Shown: positions 51,104-60,479 of the stretch, piece after piece
How positions within the stretch are numbered: the first letter of the stretch is position 1
Layout: each line of letters begins with the position of its first letter
NCBI RefSeq assembly: GCF_007678255.1
Contig: NZ_VEED01000008.1
Span: 193,046-257,045 of the forward strand
From: Bacillus sp. X1(2014)
Lineage (GTDB): Bacteria > Bacillota > Bacilli > Bacillales_B > DSM-18226
Direction of reading: 5' to 3'
DNA length: 64,000 bases
Program-made: the position numbers and the translations under genes
Notes under the pieces: model-generated
What the model saw: only the letters and a program-made list of their open reading frames with translations
What the model was told of the DNA's origin: nothing
Database searches by the model: none

Positions 51104-54100
51104 TCACTCTGTAGATACAGATGGATCAGCTTGTTCTTTGACAGGAAGTACCTGCACAAAGTGATTTTCTACATTTGTTAGTAGTGCGCGAAGTTGCTGT
51201 GCTTCTTCAGCCTGACCATTCTGTTCAAGCAAGTCAGTATATTGACTTAATAGCTCGTTAATATCCTGCTTGCCTTTCTCATTTAAGTCCACAACTGAAA
51301 CCTTTGCGCCTTTAGCGATTCTTCTTTGAATTGCTTCTTTCGTTAATCTCATCTCAGGCTGTTGACGAATATAAACAACCCCGCCTGTCATTCCTGCACA
51401 AATCCATGGACCTGGGTCACCTAAAACAAGGCCGCGGCCATTTGTCATATATTCAAAGGCAAACCCTTTAATATTAGCATTTGATCCGATATTACCTGCT
51501 TCATTTTCCGGAAGTGGTTTTTTTACGGTGCCTCCAATAATTAAATCAGCCCCAGAAAGACGAATTCCTGCTCTCGCATCTGCATTACCTTGGGCAATAA
51601 GAAGTCCCTTTTGAGCACCATAGCCAAATCCTTTTCCTACGGAACCATTATAAAATTGACCATTCTTACCTTTTGATTTTAAAATTTGGATATTGCCGCC
51701 AAAGGATGTTTTTCCGACGCCATCTTGACCACCGCCATTAACGGTAATTTCGATTCCTTCACTATTATAGGCGCCTAATCCATTACCAGGAATGGAACCG
51801 TCTTTGTATTTTAGCTGGACGGACGGTAACTGTTTATATGAACCATCAAGTCTGCCGCGGACACGGTGACAAGATACTCGGCTTCCTAACACACGCTGTT
51901 CGGATGTGACACTAGTGAATTCACGAGAAGAGTGTAATTGATCCACACTGCCATCAAGGTACTCTGCTCCAACAGCTACTTGCATTTGAACTTCTTCAAT
52001 TGATTTTGATGCTTCGGTTTTTGCAAATTGACTGATTTCTAATGGTTTTAGCAAATAGGAGAGGCTTAGTTGCCCTTGACCTTTAACTTGCTCTAATAAA
52101 TCAGAACGACCTACTGCATCCTGTAGATTGCGAATTCCAATTGAAGCTGAAAGATCCTTTAATTCTGTTGCAAATGCAGTAAAGAGATTCATAATTCCTT
52201 GTACTGCTAAATCCAATTGTCGAGGCACAAAACGTCTTAGACCATGTTCTTTCGCCTGAGCTTCTGATTCAATTTGAGTTGCAATACCAACATGACAAGT
52301 ATCTAAATGGCAGCCGCGGCATGTAGTACAACCAATTGCCAGCATCGATAATGTCCCAAAGCCAACACGGTTAGCGCCAAGCAGCATAATTTTAAGAACG
52401 TCCATTGCACTTTTCATACCGCCATCAGCCCAGAGTTCTACTTTGTGGCGAAGGCCGCTTTCTAGCAGGGCATTATGGGCCGCTTTTACACCAATTTCAA
52501 CCGGTAATCCAACATGTTGAAGCGCGTGAATTCTTGCTGCACCTGTGCCGCCGTCAAAGCCGCTCAAAGTGATAATATCAGCACCTGCTTTAGCAATCCC
52601 TACAGCAATTGTTCCAATATTCGGTACAACTGGAACCTTAACAGCGATTTTTGCTTGATCATTAGCTGTTTTCAATTCCAGGATCATTTGCGCTAAATCC
52701 TCGATTGAGTAGATATCATGGTTATTTGAAGGTGAGATTAAATCTGATCCCAGGGTTGCATTACGTGCTTCGGCAACCTTTGCCGTAACCTTTGAACCAG
52801 GCAGATGGCCGCCTTCACCAGGTTTTGCACCTTGACCAATTTTAATTTCTAATAGATTGGATGAGTTAAGTAATTCCGCATTGACTCCAAATCTTCCAGA
52901 GGCAATCTGCTGACCTCTAGTTTTTGGATACTTACCAAGCATATCTTTAATTTCTCCACCTTCACCATTTAAGCTGACCATGTTTAGACGGTCTGCACCT
53001 TCGGCATAGGCTCTAAATGCAGTTTCATTTTGAGAACCAAAAGACATGGAAGAAATAATGAACGGTAAATCATGGTCACCGACGCGAAGGTCGACATCTG
53101 CTGGTACTAACTGTTTATTACTTTGTTTAAGCTGAACTAAATGACGAATCGTTGTTGGATTCTCTGTTTCTTGTTCAGTGATTTTATCACGATAAACATT
53201 GTAATCACCAGTAGCTGCTATTTCACCAATTGCCTTCCAAATCCGTGGGAAGAGATGGAAAGTCTTTCCGACTCTTTCCTTTTCATTGTGGTAATCTTCG
53301 GCTCTTGATAAAGCATCAAGTTTCATTGCTTCAAAATCAGTTTCAAGTTCTTTCGAACCAAAAAAGTTAACAATGTTTAATAGATTAGCAATATCCTCAT
53401 GTAAGCCGATACTTGAGAATAGGCGGCCGTATCCTCGTAGTTCATGAATACCAATTGTTGAGATTACTTTTTCCAGCCCTTTTGTAAGAGCACTAAATAG
53501 ATTTGTTAAAGGCTTTGAAGTCTCGTCAAGAACCGTTAGGAACATATAGTAAGGGCTGATTAAATCTGCACCTAATCCAAATGCAGTAATGATGTCATGA
53601 AGTGAACGAATTGCAGCAGAACGAAGAACTAAAGAACAGTTTCTTCTTATTTCTGCTTTAACAAGTGCTTGATCAATGACAGATGTTACTAAATGTGGAT
53701 CAATCCAATAGAAATCTTCCTGATGTGCTTTTGCATCATCAAGAACAAGCAGTGTTTTTCCTGCTTGAACTGCCTGAACTGCTTCATTGGCAAGTCTTTC
53801 TAGCGCTTGCTCGAGCTTTTCTTCTTTGCTGAATGTAGCAGAAATAAAGGTTACAAGCTTCTGCGCCTGAAAATGGGAAACAACTTGATCAAAACTTGGC
53901 TGACCTAAACTCTCAGATAAGTCAAAGCCTGCTTTGCCTTCCAATAATAGAGGGGTAGTTAGCTCAATGACTGTTTCGCTATTTTCTTTATTGAATAGTG
54001 TTGGACGTTTTCCAATGATGACGCGTGTTGAAAAATGCTCAGTCTCACGGTCCCTGTCAATTGCAGGATTCGTTACAACCGCTACACTTTCTTTAAAATA

Positions 54101-55576
54101 ATCAGCAATATTTTTTCTTTCTGGGTTAAGTGCAGCTAGTGGGGCATCATGACCAAGCGAACGAATTGGTTCCACACCTTTTTCCGCCATTTGTTCGATT
54201 AATTGGATATGATCTCGTTCCCAGCCAAATGCTTTATATTGTCCATTATGGATTTTGTCAGGATATGTCATCGTCACTGTTTTTCCTAATGAAGGAGGGA
54301 GCAAACGAGCCCTAACCTCACTAATATTTAACTTTTCAGAAAAACGGGAATATACCTCAGTCTGAAAACGATCTTGCTCATAAACTTCCAGTGTTTCACC
54401 ATTCCATTTAAAGCCAACCTTTTCACCTGGTGCCAAAGGTTTTGGTTCATTAACATATTCGCTTGAAGAAATGATTCCTGGTTCAGAGGAAAACAAATAG
54501 GAACTATCTATTTCAAGCATCCAGAGTGGACGTAGTCCTAGTGCATCTACACTAAATACGGCTTCATCACCATATCTTGAAATAATACCAGCAGGACCTT
54601 GAGCAAAATGCCCCCAGGCTTCTCTAAGGTAGGTATATAAATCTTGAAGATTTTCAGGGTATGCCTTAATTTCATTGATGATTGGCGGGAATAAAACATC
54701 AATTGCTTCAAATAATGAAAAACCTTCGCGGCAAATTAATGTTTCCATCGTCCGGCTTAAATCTTGAGAGTCACTGCCATCTTTGACAAGGGGCACACCA
54801 ATCATTCTTGCTTCATCACGAAGTTTCGCAATGGTATTAATTTCTCCATTATGTCCAAGAACACTAAATGGCTGTACTCTGAAAAAGCTTGATAATGTAT
54901 TTGTAGAATAACGATTATGCCCAAGTGTCATTGTAGAAGCTACAAGTGGATTTGCAAGGTCATGATAGTAACGTGGAAGAATATCCCCTGCACCCATTAC
55001 CTTGTATACAACATGGTTGTGACTTAATGAAGCAACATGAACTTGATCATTTGTTTCAAAATCAATTAATACTTCGAAAAGGCTCTTTGTTAATTCTTGG
55101 CCGCTTTTTGAAGAAAGACAGGCAAATTGCCAGAAAACAGGGTTTTCTTGGATGGCGATTGGGCCAAGTGCAGAAGAATCTGTTACTTGATCTGATTCAA
55201 ATACTACATCAAAGCCGTATTTCTCTAACTTATTAAGTAATTCCTGTTTGGTAGTTTTCCAGTTTACTTTTTGACTAATGAAAACATGGCCAACAGCAAA
55301 TTCTTCTTTTTCGGCAAGCGTTGGTTCCTGACCTGCCTGAAGCAATTTTTCTTTCCAAAGCGCAACTGGGATATCGGTATGAATGCCGACACCGTCGCCT
55401 TCTCCATTTATAAAACCAGCACGATGATTCATAGTCACAAGCGCATCTATACAATCAAAAATATTTTTTCTAGTTGGGCGCTTAGATTTTTCAAGACATG
55501 CGACGATTCCGCAAGCATCATGTTCTTGTTTGTGGAAATCTTTGAATAGGGAAGGGGTCCATTTTTGTGTCATCAT
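51104..55576 (-). CDS. gltA: Glutamate synthase, large subunit
   Basis: 1490 residues. Converts glutamine and 2-oxoglutarate to two glutamates. The N-terminal class II glutaminase starts after a 21-residue propeptide at Cys22 (HDACGIVA). A central domain is followed by the FMN-binding synthase domain (about 780-1180), with KIGQGAKPGEGGHLPGSKVT and the 3Fe-4S cysteines in CTTCRGCHLDTCHVG, and the C-terminal GXGXG beta helix (GQDGVGKTSFGGNIQIL, GNADARAGIRLSGADLIIGG). The NADPH-oxidising small subunit (gltB) is not adjacent on either side. The start region is unusual: the strong ribosome site lies 35 nt upstream (see leader feature). Confidence 0.93.
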   Translation of the reverse strand: MMTQKWTPSLFKDFHKQEHDACGIVACLEKSKRPTRKNIFDCIDALVTMNHRAGFINGEGDGVGIHTDIPVALWKEKLLQAGQEPTLAEKEEFAVGHVFISQKVNWKTTKQELLNKLEKYGFDVVFESDQVTDSSALGPIAIQENPVFWQFACLSSKSGQELTKSLFEVLIDFETNDQVHVASLSHNHVVYKVMGAGDILPRYYHDLANPLVASTMTLGHNRYSTNTLSSFFRVQPFSVLGHNGEINTIAKLRDEARMIGVPLVKDGSDSQDLSRTMETLICREGFSLFEAIDVLFPPIINEIKAYPENLQDLYTYLREAWGHFAQGPAGIISRYGDEAVFSVDALGLRPLWMLEIDSSYLFSSEPGIISSSEYVNEPKPLAPGEKVGFKWNGETLEVYEQDRFQTEVYSRFSEKLNISEVRARLLPPSLGKTVTMTYPDKIHNGQYKAFGWERDHIQLIEQMAEKGVEPIRSLGHDAPLAALNPERKNIADYFKESVAVVTNPAIDRDRETEHFSTRVIIGKRPTLFNKENSETVIELTTPLLLEGKAGFDLSESLGQPSFDQVVSHFQAQKLVTFISATFSKEEKLEQALERLANEAVQAVQAGKTLLVLDDAKAHQEDFYWIDPHLVTSVIDQALVKAEIRRNCSLVLRSAAIRSLHDIITAFGLGADLISPYYMFLTVLDETSKPLTNLFSALTKGLEKVISTIGIHELRGYGRLFSSIGLHEDIANLLNIVNFFGSKELETDFEAMKLDALSRAEDYHNEKERVGKTFHLFPRIWKAIGEIAATGDYNVYRDKITEQETENPTTIRHLVQLKQSNKQLVPADVDLRVGDHDLPFIISSMSFGSQNETAFRAYAEGADRLNMVSLNGEGGEIKDMLGKYPKTRGQQIASGRFGVNAELLNSSNLLEIKIGQGAKPGEGGHLPGSKVTAKVAEARNATLGSDLISPSNNHDIYSIEDLAQMILELKTANDQAKIAVKVPVVPNIGTIAVGIAKAGADIITLSGFDGGTGAARIHALQHVGLPVEIGVKAAHNALLESGLRHKVELWADGGMKSAMDVLKIMLLGANRVGFGTLSMLAIGCTTCRGCHLDTCHVGIATQIESEAQAKEHGLRRFVPRQLDLAVQGIMNLFTAFATELKDLSASIGIRNLQDAVGRSDLLEQVKGQGQLSLSYLLKPLEISQFAKTEASKSIEEVQMQVAVGAEYLDGSVDQLHSSREFTSVTSEQRVLGSRVSCHRVRGRLDGSYKQLPSVQLKYKDGSIPGNGLGAYNSEGIEITVNGGGQDGVGKTSFGGNIQILKSKGKNGQFYNGSVGKGFGYGAQKGLLIAQGNADARAGIRLSGADLIIGGTVKKPLPENEAGNIGSNANIKGFAFEYMTNGRGLVLGDPGPWICAGMTGGVVYIRQQPEMRLTKEAIQRRIAKGAKVSVVDLNEKGKQDINELLSQYTDLLEQNGQAEEAQQLRALLTNVENHFVQVLPVKEQADPSVSTE

Positions 55577-55813
55577 ATTAGGCTTTAGCAGTTATCTGCT
55601 AAGGCCATTCACCTCCTATGAAACTAAAAGTTTAAGTATATCATCGTGGTTGTAATTCGTTTGTCACTTTAACGGGGTATATTGTTAAAGGAAAAATATA
55701 AAAATAATAATTTAATAGTATCATAAGAATTTTCAGAAATCAAATAAATATACATTATTTTGGATAAGAAAATAGTGGATAATAAGCGTTGGATAATTGA
55801 GGGAACATGTTAA

Positions 55814-55827
55814 TGTAAACGTTTTCA
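55814..55827. promoter_or_regulatory. Consensus cre site upstream of glutamate synthase
   Basis: TGTAAACGTTTTCA fits TGWAANCGNTNWCA at every position. It lies about 240 bp before the gltA start codon and 13 bp before the hemL terminator stem, so it could act on gltA from a distance. Confidence 0.55.
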
Positions 55828-55835
55828 AAGCGTTT

Positions 55836-55870
55836 TTAAAAATAAAAGGAAGTGATTTCCACTTCCTTTT
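55836..55870 (-). terminator. Terminator of hemL
   Basis: AAAAGGAAGTG (55844-55854) pairs perfectly with CACTTCCTTTT (55860-55870); on the minus strand it is followed by ATTTTTA. Confidence 0.85.
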
Positions 55871-55889
55871 GTGCATAAAAATTGTATAT

Positions 55890-57185
55890 TTATTCGTTCG
55901 TAAGTGAAGAAAATGCATTTCTTACTGCATGTAAAGTGGCCTCGACATCCTCAACTGTATGTGCGATCGTCAAAAACCATGCTTCATATTTGGATGGAGC
56001 AAGATTTATTCCTTGATGGAGCATATGCTTAAAAAACTTTGCAAATGTTTCTCCGTCTGTATTTTCTGCTTGAACATAGTTTTCAATTTTTTCCTTTGTA
56101 AAATAAACGGTTAGAGCACCTTTCAAACGATTAATTGTTATGTCGATATTATTTTCTTTAGCAGCATCTAAAATCCCATTCTCAAGAATGGCACCTAAAC
56201 GGTCTAAGTAATCGTAAATTCCCTCTTGTTTTAGCACTTCGAGACAGGCAATTCCCGAAAGAATGGATGCTGGATTTCCTGCCATAGTTCCTGCTTGATA
56301 GGCAGGGCCTAGTGGGGCTACTGTTTCCATAATTTCTTTCCGCCCACCGTAGGCGCCAATTGGCAGGCCGCCGCCAATGATTTTTCCGAGGACGGTTAAA
56401 TCGGGTTCAATCCCTAATAAATTTTGGGCACCACCGTACATAAACCGGAACGCTGTAATTACCTCATCATATATCACAAGCGCACCTGTTTCATGTGTTA
56501 AGTCATTGACCTGCTGCAGAAAACCAGGGTTTGGTTCAACAATTCCGAAGTTTCCAACAATAGGCTCCACTAATACAGCTGCGATTTGATCTCCCCATTT
56601 CGCTAATGCCTCTTTAAATGGTTCAATATCATTAAAAGGAACCGTTATTACTTCTTGTGCGATACTTTTTGGAACTCCGGCAGAATCTGGTGTACCTAAT
56701 GTAGAAGGACCGGAGCCAGCTGCAACCAGGACGAGGTCAGAATGACCGTGATAACAGCCTGCGAATTTAATGATTTTATCTCTGCCTGTATATGCACGGG
56801 CAACGCGTATTGTTGTCATCACAGCTTCTGTACCAGAGTTTACAAACCGAACTTTTTCCATCGAAGGAATGGCTTCTTTCAACATTTTTGCAAATTTGAC
56901 TTCATGTGGTGTTGGTGTTCCATATAGGACACCACTTTCTGCTGCGCGTTTGATTGCTTCAGTAATATGTGGGTGGGCATGACCTGTTATAATTGGCCCA
57001 TACGCAGCGAGATAGTCAATATATTGGTTTCCGTCCACATCCCAAAAGTATGCCCCTTGAGCCCGTTCCATTACCACGGGTGCTCCACCGCCAACCGCTT
57101 TATAGGACCGTGATGGACTGTTTACTCCGCCGACAATATGTTCAAGTGCTTCATTATGTAATCTTTCAGAATTAAAAAAATTCAT
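55890..57185 (-). CDS. hemL: Glutamate-1-semialdehyde 2,1-aminomutase (GsaB-type)
   Basis: 431 residues, class III PLP enzyme. Makes 5-aminolevulinate from glutamate-1-semialdehyde for haem. [20 protein letters not shown] near the N-terminus, [34 protein letters not shown] and the Schiff-base Lys in [16 protein letters not shown]. Position between ygaE and the bcp-perR genes matches gsaB (ygaH region) of B. subtilis, which is a second copy besides hemL of the hem operon, so this is probably gsaB rather than the main enzyme. ATG 57185 follows GAAGGGGGAAA. Confidence 0.9.
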   Translation of the reverse strand: MNFFNSERLHNEALEHIVGGVNSPSRSYKAVGGGAPVVMERAQGAYFWDVDGNQYIDYLAAYGPIITGHAHPHITEAIKRAAESGVLYGTPTPHEVKFAKMLKEAIPSMEKVRFVNSGTEAVMTTIRVARAYTGRDKIIKFAGCYHGHSDLVLVAAGSGPSTLGTPDSAGVPKSIAQEVITVPFNDIEPFKEALAKWGDQIAAVLVEPIVGNFGIVEPNPGFLQQVNDLTHETGALVIYDEVITAFRFMYGGAQNLLGIEPDLTVLGKIIGGGLPIGAYGGRKEIMETVAPLGPAYQAGTMAGNPASILSGIACLEVLKQEGIYDYLDRLGAILENGILDAAKENNIDITINRLKGALTVYFTKEKIENYVQAENTDGETFAKFFKHMLHQGINLAPSKYEAWFLTIAHTVEDVEATLHAVRNAFSSLTNE

Positions 57186-57343
57186 GTGTTTTCCCCCTTC
57201 AATCATTTCTATCCCATTTTAGCACTTTTTTAGCTAATATTTGTCTGTTTAACTATTCGGATATTTTATGAAAGCGTGCTTGTTGTTTTATCAACCTTAT
57301 TTGGCTAAACTAAATCTCTAGGTCATTGTTTCGGGGGGAGAAA

Positions 57344-58351
57344 ATGAAGAATGTAATAGAAGTTAATAATTTGCGAAAAGAATTTAAGGCATATTCCAGC
57401 CGAACAGGTTTAAAAGGAGCATTTAGGGATTTATTAACAAGAAATTATAAAATTGTTCCCGCTGTTAATGATATCAATTTCTCTGTAAAAAAAGGCGAAA
57501 TGGTGGGGTATATCGGTGAGAATGGAGCAGGAAAATCCACAACCATTAAAATGCTGACCGGAATTTTAACACCGTCATCTGGAGATATCATCGTAAACGG
57601 GATGAACCCGCATAAAGAACGGGAAAAATTTGTCCAAACAATTGGGGTTGTGTTCGGACAACGCTCCCAATTGTGGTGGGATATCGCTGTTCAGGAATCA
57701 TTCCGCCTTTTGAAAAAAGTGTACAAGGTATCCGATGAAGATTATAACACCCACATGAATCATGTGATTCACACATTAGATATTGAACCACTATTAGATA
57801 AGCCGGTAAGAAAATTATCGCTAGGTCAGAGAATGAGATGTGAACTAGCTGCTGCGCTCATTCACAATCCTCCATTATTGTTTTTGGATGAACCAACGAT
57901 TGGATTAGATGTGCTTGTAAAGTTAAAAATTCGTGACTTTTTAAAAGAAATTAATGAGAAATATCAAACTACGATTCTTTTAACTACACACGATTTAACA
58001 GATATTGAGGCATTGTGCGAGCGAGTAATCATGTTAGATGAAGGTAAGGTCATATATGATGGGGCGTTAAAGAATCTTCAGGAGAAATGGGGCGAGGGGA
58101 AAGAAATTCAGTTTCAGTTTCTTGAACATGTGGAACTGTCTGCTGTACATAATCTAACCAGTGAGATTCCTGTAAAGTGGGATCTGGACGTAAAGGAGCA
58201 AATCTTTACGGCCACACTAGAAGATAATGATGAGATTATTTCTCAAGTCATTGCCAAAGTCGTAGCTGAATTTAAAATAAAAGATGTCAAAATAAATGAA
58301 ACGTCAACGGAAGAAATCATTCGAAATATTTATGAAAAGGGTGCGGTGTAA
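57344..58351 (+). CDS. ABC-2 type transporter ATP-binding protein (COG4586 type)
   Basis: 335 residues. Walker A GENGAGKST, Q-loop FGQRSQLWWDIAV (characteristic of this branch), signature LSLGQRMRCE with LSLGQ, Walker B LLFLDEPTIGLD and H-loop TTHDLTD. An N-terminal extension (LRKEFKAYSSRTGLKGAFRDLLTRNYK) and a C-terminal domain of about 80 residues are typical of COG4586 proteins. Partners are the next two permease genes. ATG 57344 follows GGGGGGAG. The cluster is an insertion relative to B. subtilis. Substrate unknown. Confidence 0.85.
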   Translation: MKNVIEVNNLRKEFKAYSSRTGLKGAFRDLLTRNYKIVPAVNDINFSVKKGEMVGYIGENGAGKSTTIKMLTGILTPSSGDIIVNGMNPHKEREKFVQTIGVVFGQRSQLWWDIAVQESFRLLKKVYKVSDEDYNTHMNHVIHTLDIEPLLDKPVRKLSLGQRMRCELAAALIHNPPLLFLDEPTIGLDVLVKLKIRDFLKEINEKYQTTILLTTHDLTDIEALCERVIMLDEGKVIYDGALKNLQEKWGEGKEIQFQFLEHVELSAVHNLTSEIPVKWDLDVKEQIFTATLEDNDEIISQVIAKVVAEFKIKDVKINETSTEEIIRNIYEKGAV

Positions 58352-59143
58352 GTGGATAAATACCTTGAGATGATTAGGATCCGCTTTTTAATGATGCTGG
58401 CATACCGGACTAATTATTACACAGGAATTCTAATTTATAGTATTAACATTGGTGCCTATTATTTTCTATGGTCCGCCATTTACGGTTCGAAGGAAGAAAT
58501 CGTGGGTCTTTCAGTAACGCAAATGACTACATATGTAGCTGTTTCCTGGATGGCGCGTGCCTTTTATTTTAACAATCTTGACCGTGAAATGGCCTTGGAG
58601 ATTATGGAAGGGAAGGTCGCTGTTGAATTAATTAGACCCTACAATTACCTAGGGATGAAAGTTATGCAGGGGTTGGGGGAAGGGATTTTCAGGCTATTCT
58701 TCTTTTCGGCTCCAGGGCTGATTATCGTTTATTTTGTCTTTCCGGTAAAGTTTACGTGGGATCTTAGTGTTTGGGGATTATTTGCGATTTCGATTTTGTT
58801 GAGTTTCTTTATTAATACGGAGTTAAATTTATTAACAGGGATTACTACTTTCTTCATATATAATAACTCTGGGCTAATTCGAGCCAAACGTGTTGTCATT
58901 GATTTGTTCTCTGGGTTGTTACTGCCAATTAGCTTTTTTCCAGGCTGGGCCCAGGATGTGATGAAATATCTTCCCTTTCAAGGAATTAGTTATTTTCCGA
59001 GTATGATTGTGACCAAAGGTTTTTCTCAATCACAGGCGATCGATGCAATCACTCAACAATTTGTTTGGGTTATCTTGTTGTTTTTTCCAATTCAAATTCT
59101 TTGGTCCTTGGCAAAGAAACAACTGATTATTCAAGGGGGGTAA
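58352..59143 (+). CDS. ABC-2 type permease (COG4587 type)
   Basis: 263 residues, six membrane segments: MIRIRFLMMLAYRTNYYTGIL at the N-terminus, a conserved ALEIMEGKVAVELIRPYNYLGMKVMQGLGE region between the second and third helices, and FSGLLLPISFFPGWAQDVMKYLPF, all typical of COG4587. GTG starts directly after the stop of the ATPase gene, so translation is coupled. Confidence 0.85.
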   Translation: MDKYLEMIRIRFLMMLAYRTNYYTGILIYSINIGAYYFLWSAIYGSKEEIVGLSVTQMTTYVAVSWMARAFYFNNLDREMALEIMEGKVAVELIRPYNYLGMKVMQGLGEGIFRLFFFSAPGLIIVYFVFPVKFTWDLSVWGLFAISILLSFFINTELNLLTGITTFFIYNNSGLIRAKRVVIDLFSGLLLPISFFPGWAQDVMKYLPFQGISYFPSMIVTKGFSQSQAIDAITQQFVWVILLFFPIQILWSLAKKQLIIQGG

Positions 59144-59146
59144 GAG

Positions 59147-59932
59147 TTGTTTTATATTTCGATGTTTTTTCAATACCTATCTCAGTATTTAAAAACGAGA
59201 CTTCAATATCGAGCCGATATTTTTGTTGAATTTTTTTCGGATCTATTATCACAAGCGATAAATTTTATTTTTATATTAGTTGTCTTTGGCCATACCAATT
59301 TACTTAATGGCTGGACAAGGGATGAAATCATTTTTATTTATGGGTTTTTTCTCGTCCCTTCTGCTGTTTTTTCTGCTTTTTTTAATATTTGGGACTTTAA
59401 TGAACGGTATATCGTGAAGGGAGAATTGGATCGAATCTTAACCAGACCTATCCACAGCCTCTTTCAAATCATACTTGAGAGGATTGAACTAGAATCCCTG
59501 CTGGGGGCTATAACTGGGCTTGCTGTGATGTTTTATGCGGGAAACCGACTGGACCTTTCATTGCATTGGTTCGATCCATTTCTATTTATCCTTTTTGTCA
59601 TCGGTGGGGCACTTGTTTATGGAGGAGTATTCATCATGATTGCCTGCATAAGCTTTTGGGCGGACGCTCGTACGTCGCTAATGCCGATGATGTACAACAT
59701 TAGCAATTATGGCAGGTACCCAGTAAATATTTACAATAAACTCATCCGCTTTGTATTAACCTGGGTGCTGCCATTTGCTTTTGTTGGTGTCTATCCCGCT
59801 GCCTTTTTTCTAGGGAAAAAGGAATGGTTTTTGTACTCATTTTTAACGCCTGTAATTGGTGTTAGTTTCTTTGTGATTGCGGTTATGGTATGGAATCAAG
59901 GTGTTAAGAAATATAGAGGAGCAGGGAATTAG
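59147..59932 (+). CDS. ABC-2 type permease (COG3694 type)
   Basis: 261 residues, six membrane segments: FFQYLSQYLKTRLQYRADIFVE, then GELDRILTRPIHSLFQIIL at the place of the RPxN loop, and PMMYNISNYGRYPVNIYNKLIRFVLTWVLPFAFVGVYPA. The second permease of a heterodimeric exporter. TTG start three nt after the previous stop, with AAGGGGGG upstream. Genes for COG4586, COG4587 and COG3694 regularly occur together. Confidence 0.85.
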   Translation: MFYISMFFQYLSQYLKTRLQYRADIFVEFFSDLLSQAINFIFILVVFGHTNLLNGWTRDEIIFIYGFFLVPSAVFSAFFNIWDFNERYIVKGELDRILTRPIHSLFQIILERIELESLLGAITGLAVMFYAGNRLDLSLHWFDPFLFILFVIGGALVYGGVFIMIACISFWADARTSLMPMMYNISNYGRYPVNIYNKLIRFVLTWVLPFAFVGVYPAAFFLGKKEWFLYSFLTPVIGVSFFVIAVMVWNQGVKKYRGAGN

Positions 59933-60004
59933 CTATTCTTGATATTTTATTGTCCAAGCAAGCATAGAAATAAACTACCAGAAGCTAAATTGAGGTGGTT
60001 TATT

Positions 60005-60400
60005 GTGTTTTTTTTCTTACTTCCAATCGTTATTTTTTGTATCTTCATGAGTTTAAGAACACTTTTTATTCCCAATACAGTTAAAGGGAAGTTAGTATCA
60101 ATTGATAATTTTTTGTATTTAGGCTCTGTATATTTGACTGTCATCCTGGGCTTTGGTTTAATTTATTTACTTTTTGAGTTAATCGGCATTTCCCTGTTGA
60201 TGGAAGTAAATAATCAAGATAACAGAAATATTTTTGAGACTAGTTTTTATTTTAGTGCGATGACCTTATTTTCAGTTGGGAATGGTGATGTCATTCCACA
60301 GGGGATAGGAAGGATTATTACTGTCGCAGAGGCGTTGATTGGTTATACATTACCAGCAGCTTTTGTAGCTCGAGTTATGTTTGACCGGGAAACATTATAA
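60005..60400 (+). CDS. Small two-helix ion channel, K+ channel-like with variant filter
   Basis: 131 residues from a GTG at 60005 with GAGGTGG six nt upstream; the frame can be extended to a TTG at 59939 (153 residues) without a close ribosome site. Membrane segments near residues 1-22 and 33-62, then a pore helix and filter FETSFYFSAMTLFSVGNGDVIP, and a last segment IGRIITVAEALIGYTLPAAF. The arrangement is that of a KcsA-like ion_trans_2 channel, but the filter reads SVGNGD rather than TVGYGD. No ligand-binding domain. Confidence 0.7.
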   Translation: MFFFLLPIVIFCIFMSLRTLFIPNTVKGKLVSIDNFLYLGSVYLTVILGFGLIYLLFELIGISLLMEVNNQDNRNIFETSFYFSAMTLFSVGNGDVIPQGIGRIITVAEALIGYTLPAAFVARVMFDRETL

Positions 60401-60479
60401 GTGATGCAGGATAGTTGTTTTATATGGGTGAATTTTGTTACGCTTACCTCAAGGAATTATTACATGGGAGTGGTAAAAG

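Larger units (their letters stand above)
55577..55889 (-). promoter_or_regulatory. Leader and control region of the glutamate synthase gene
   Basis: On the minus strand AGGAGGT (55611-55617) precedes a seven-codon frame (ATG at 55606-55608 to TAA at 55585-55587, peptide MALADNC). Its last part is a perfect hairpin, TTAGCAG-ATAA-CTGCTAA (55585-55602), and the gltA ATG follows 8-9 nt later with no other ribosome site. Further upstream is a consensus cre site at 55814-55827. No promoter could be assigned with confidence; TATACT near 55640 is a weak -10 candidate. The far end holds the hemL terminator. Confidence 0.6.
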
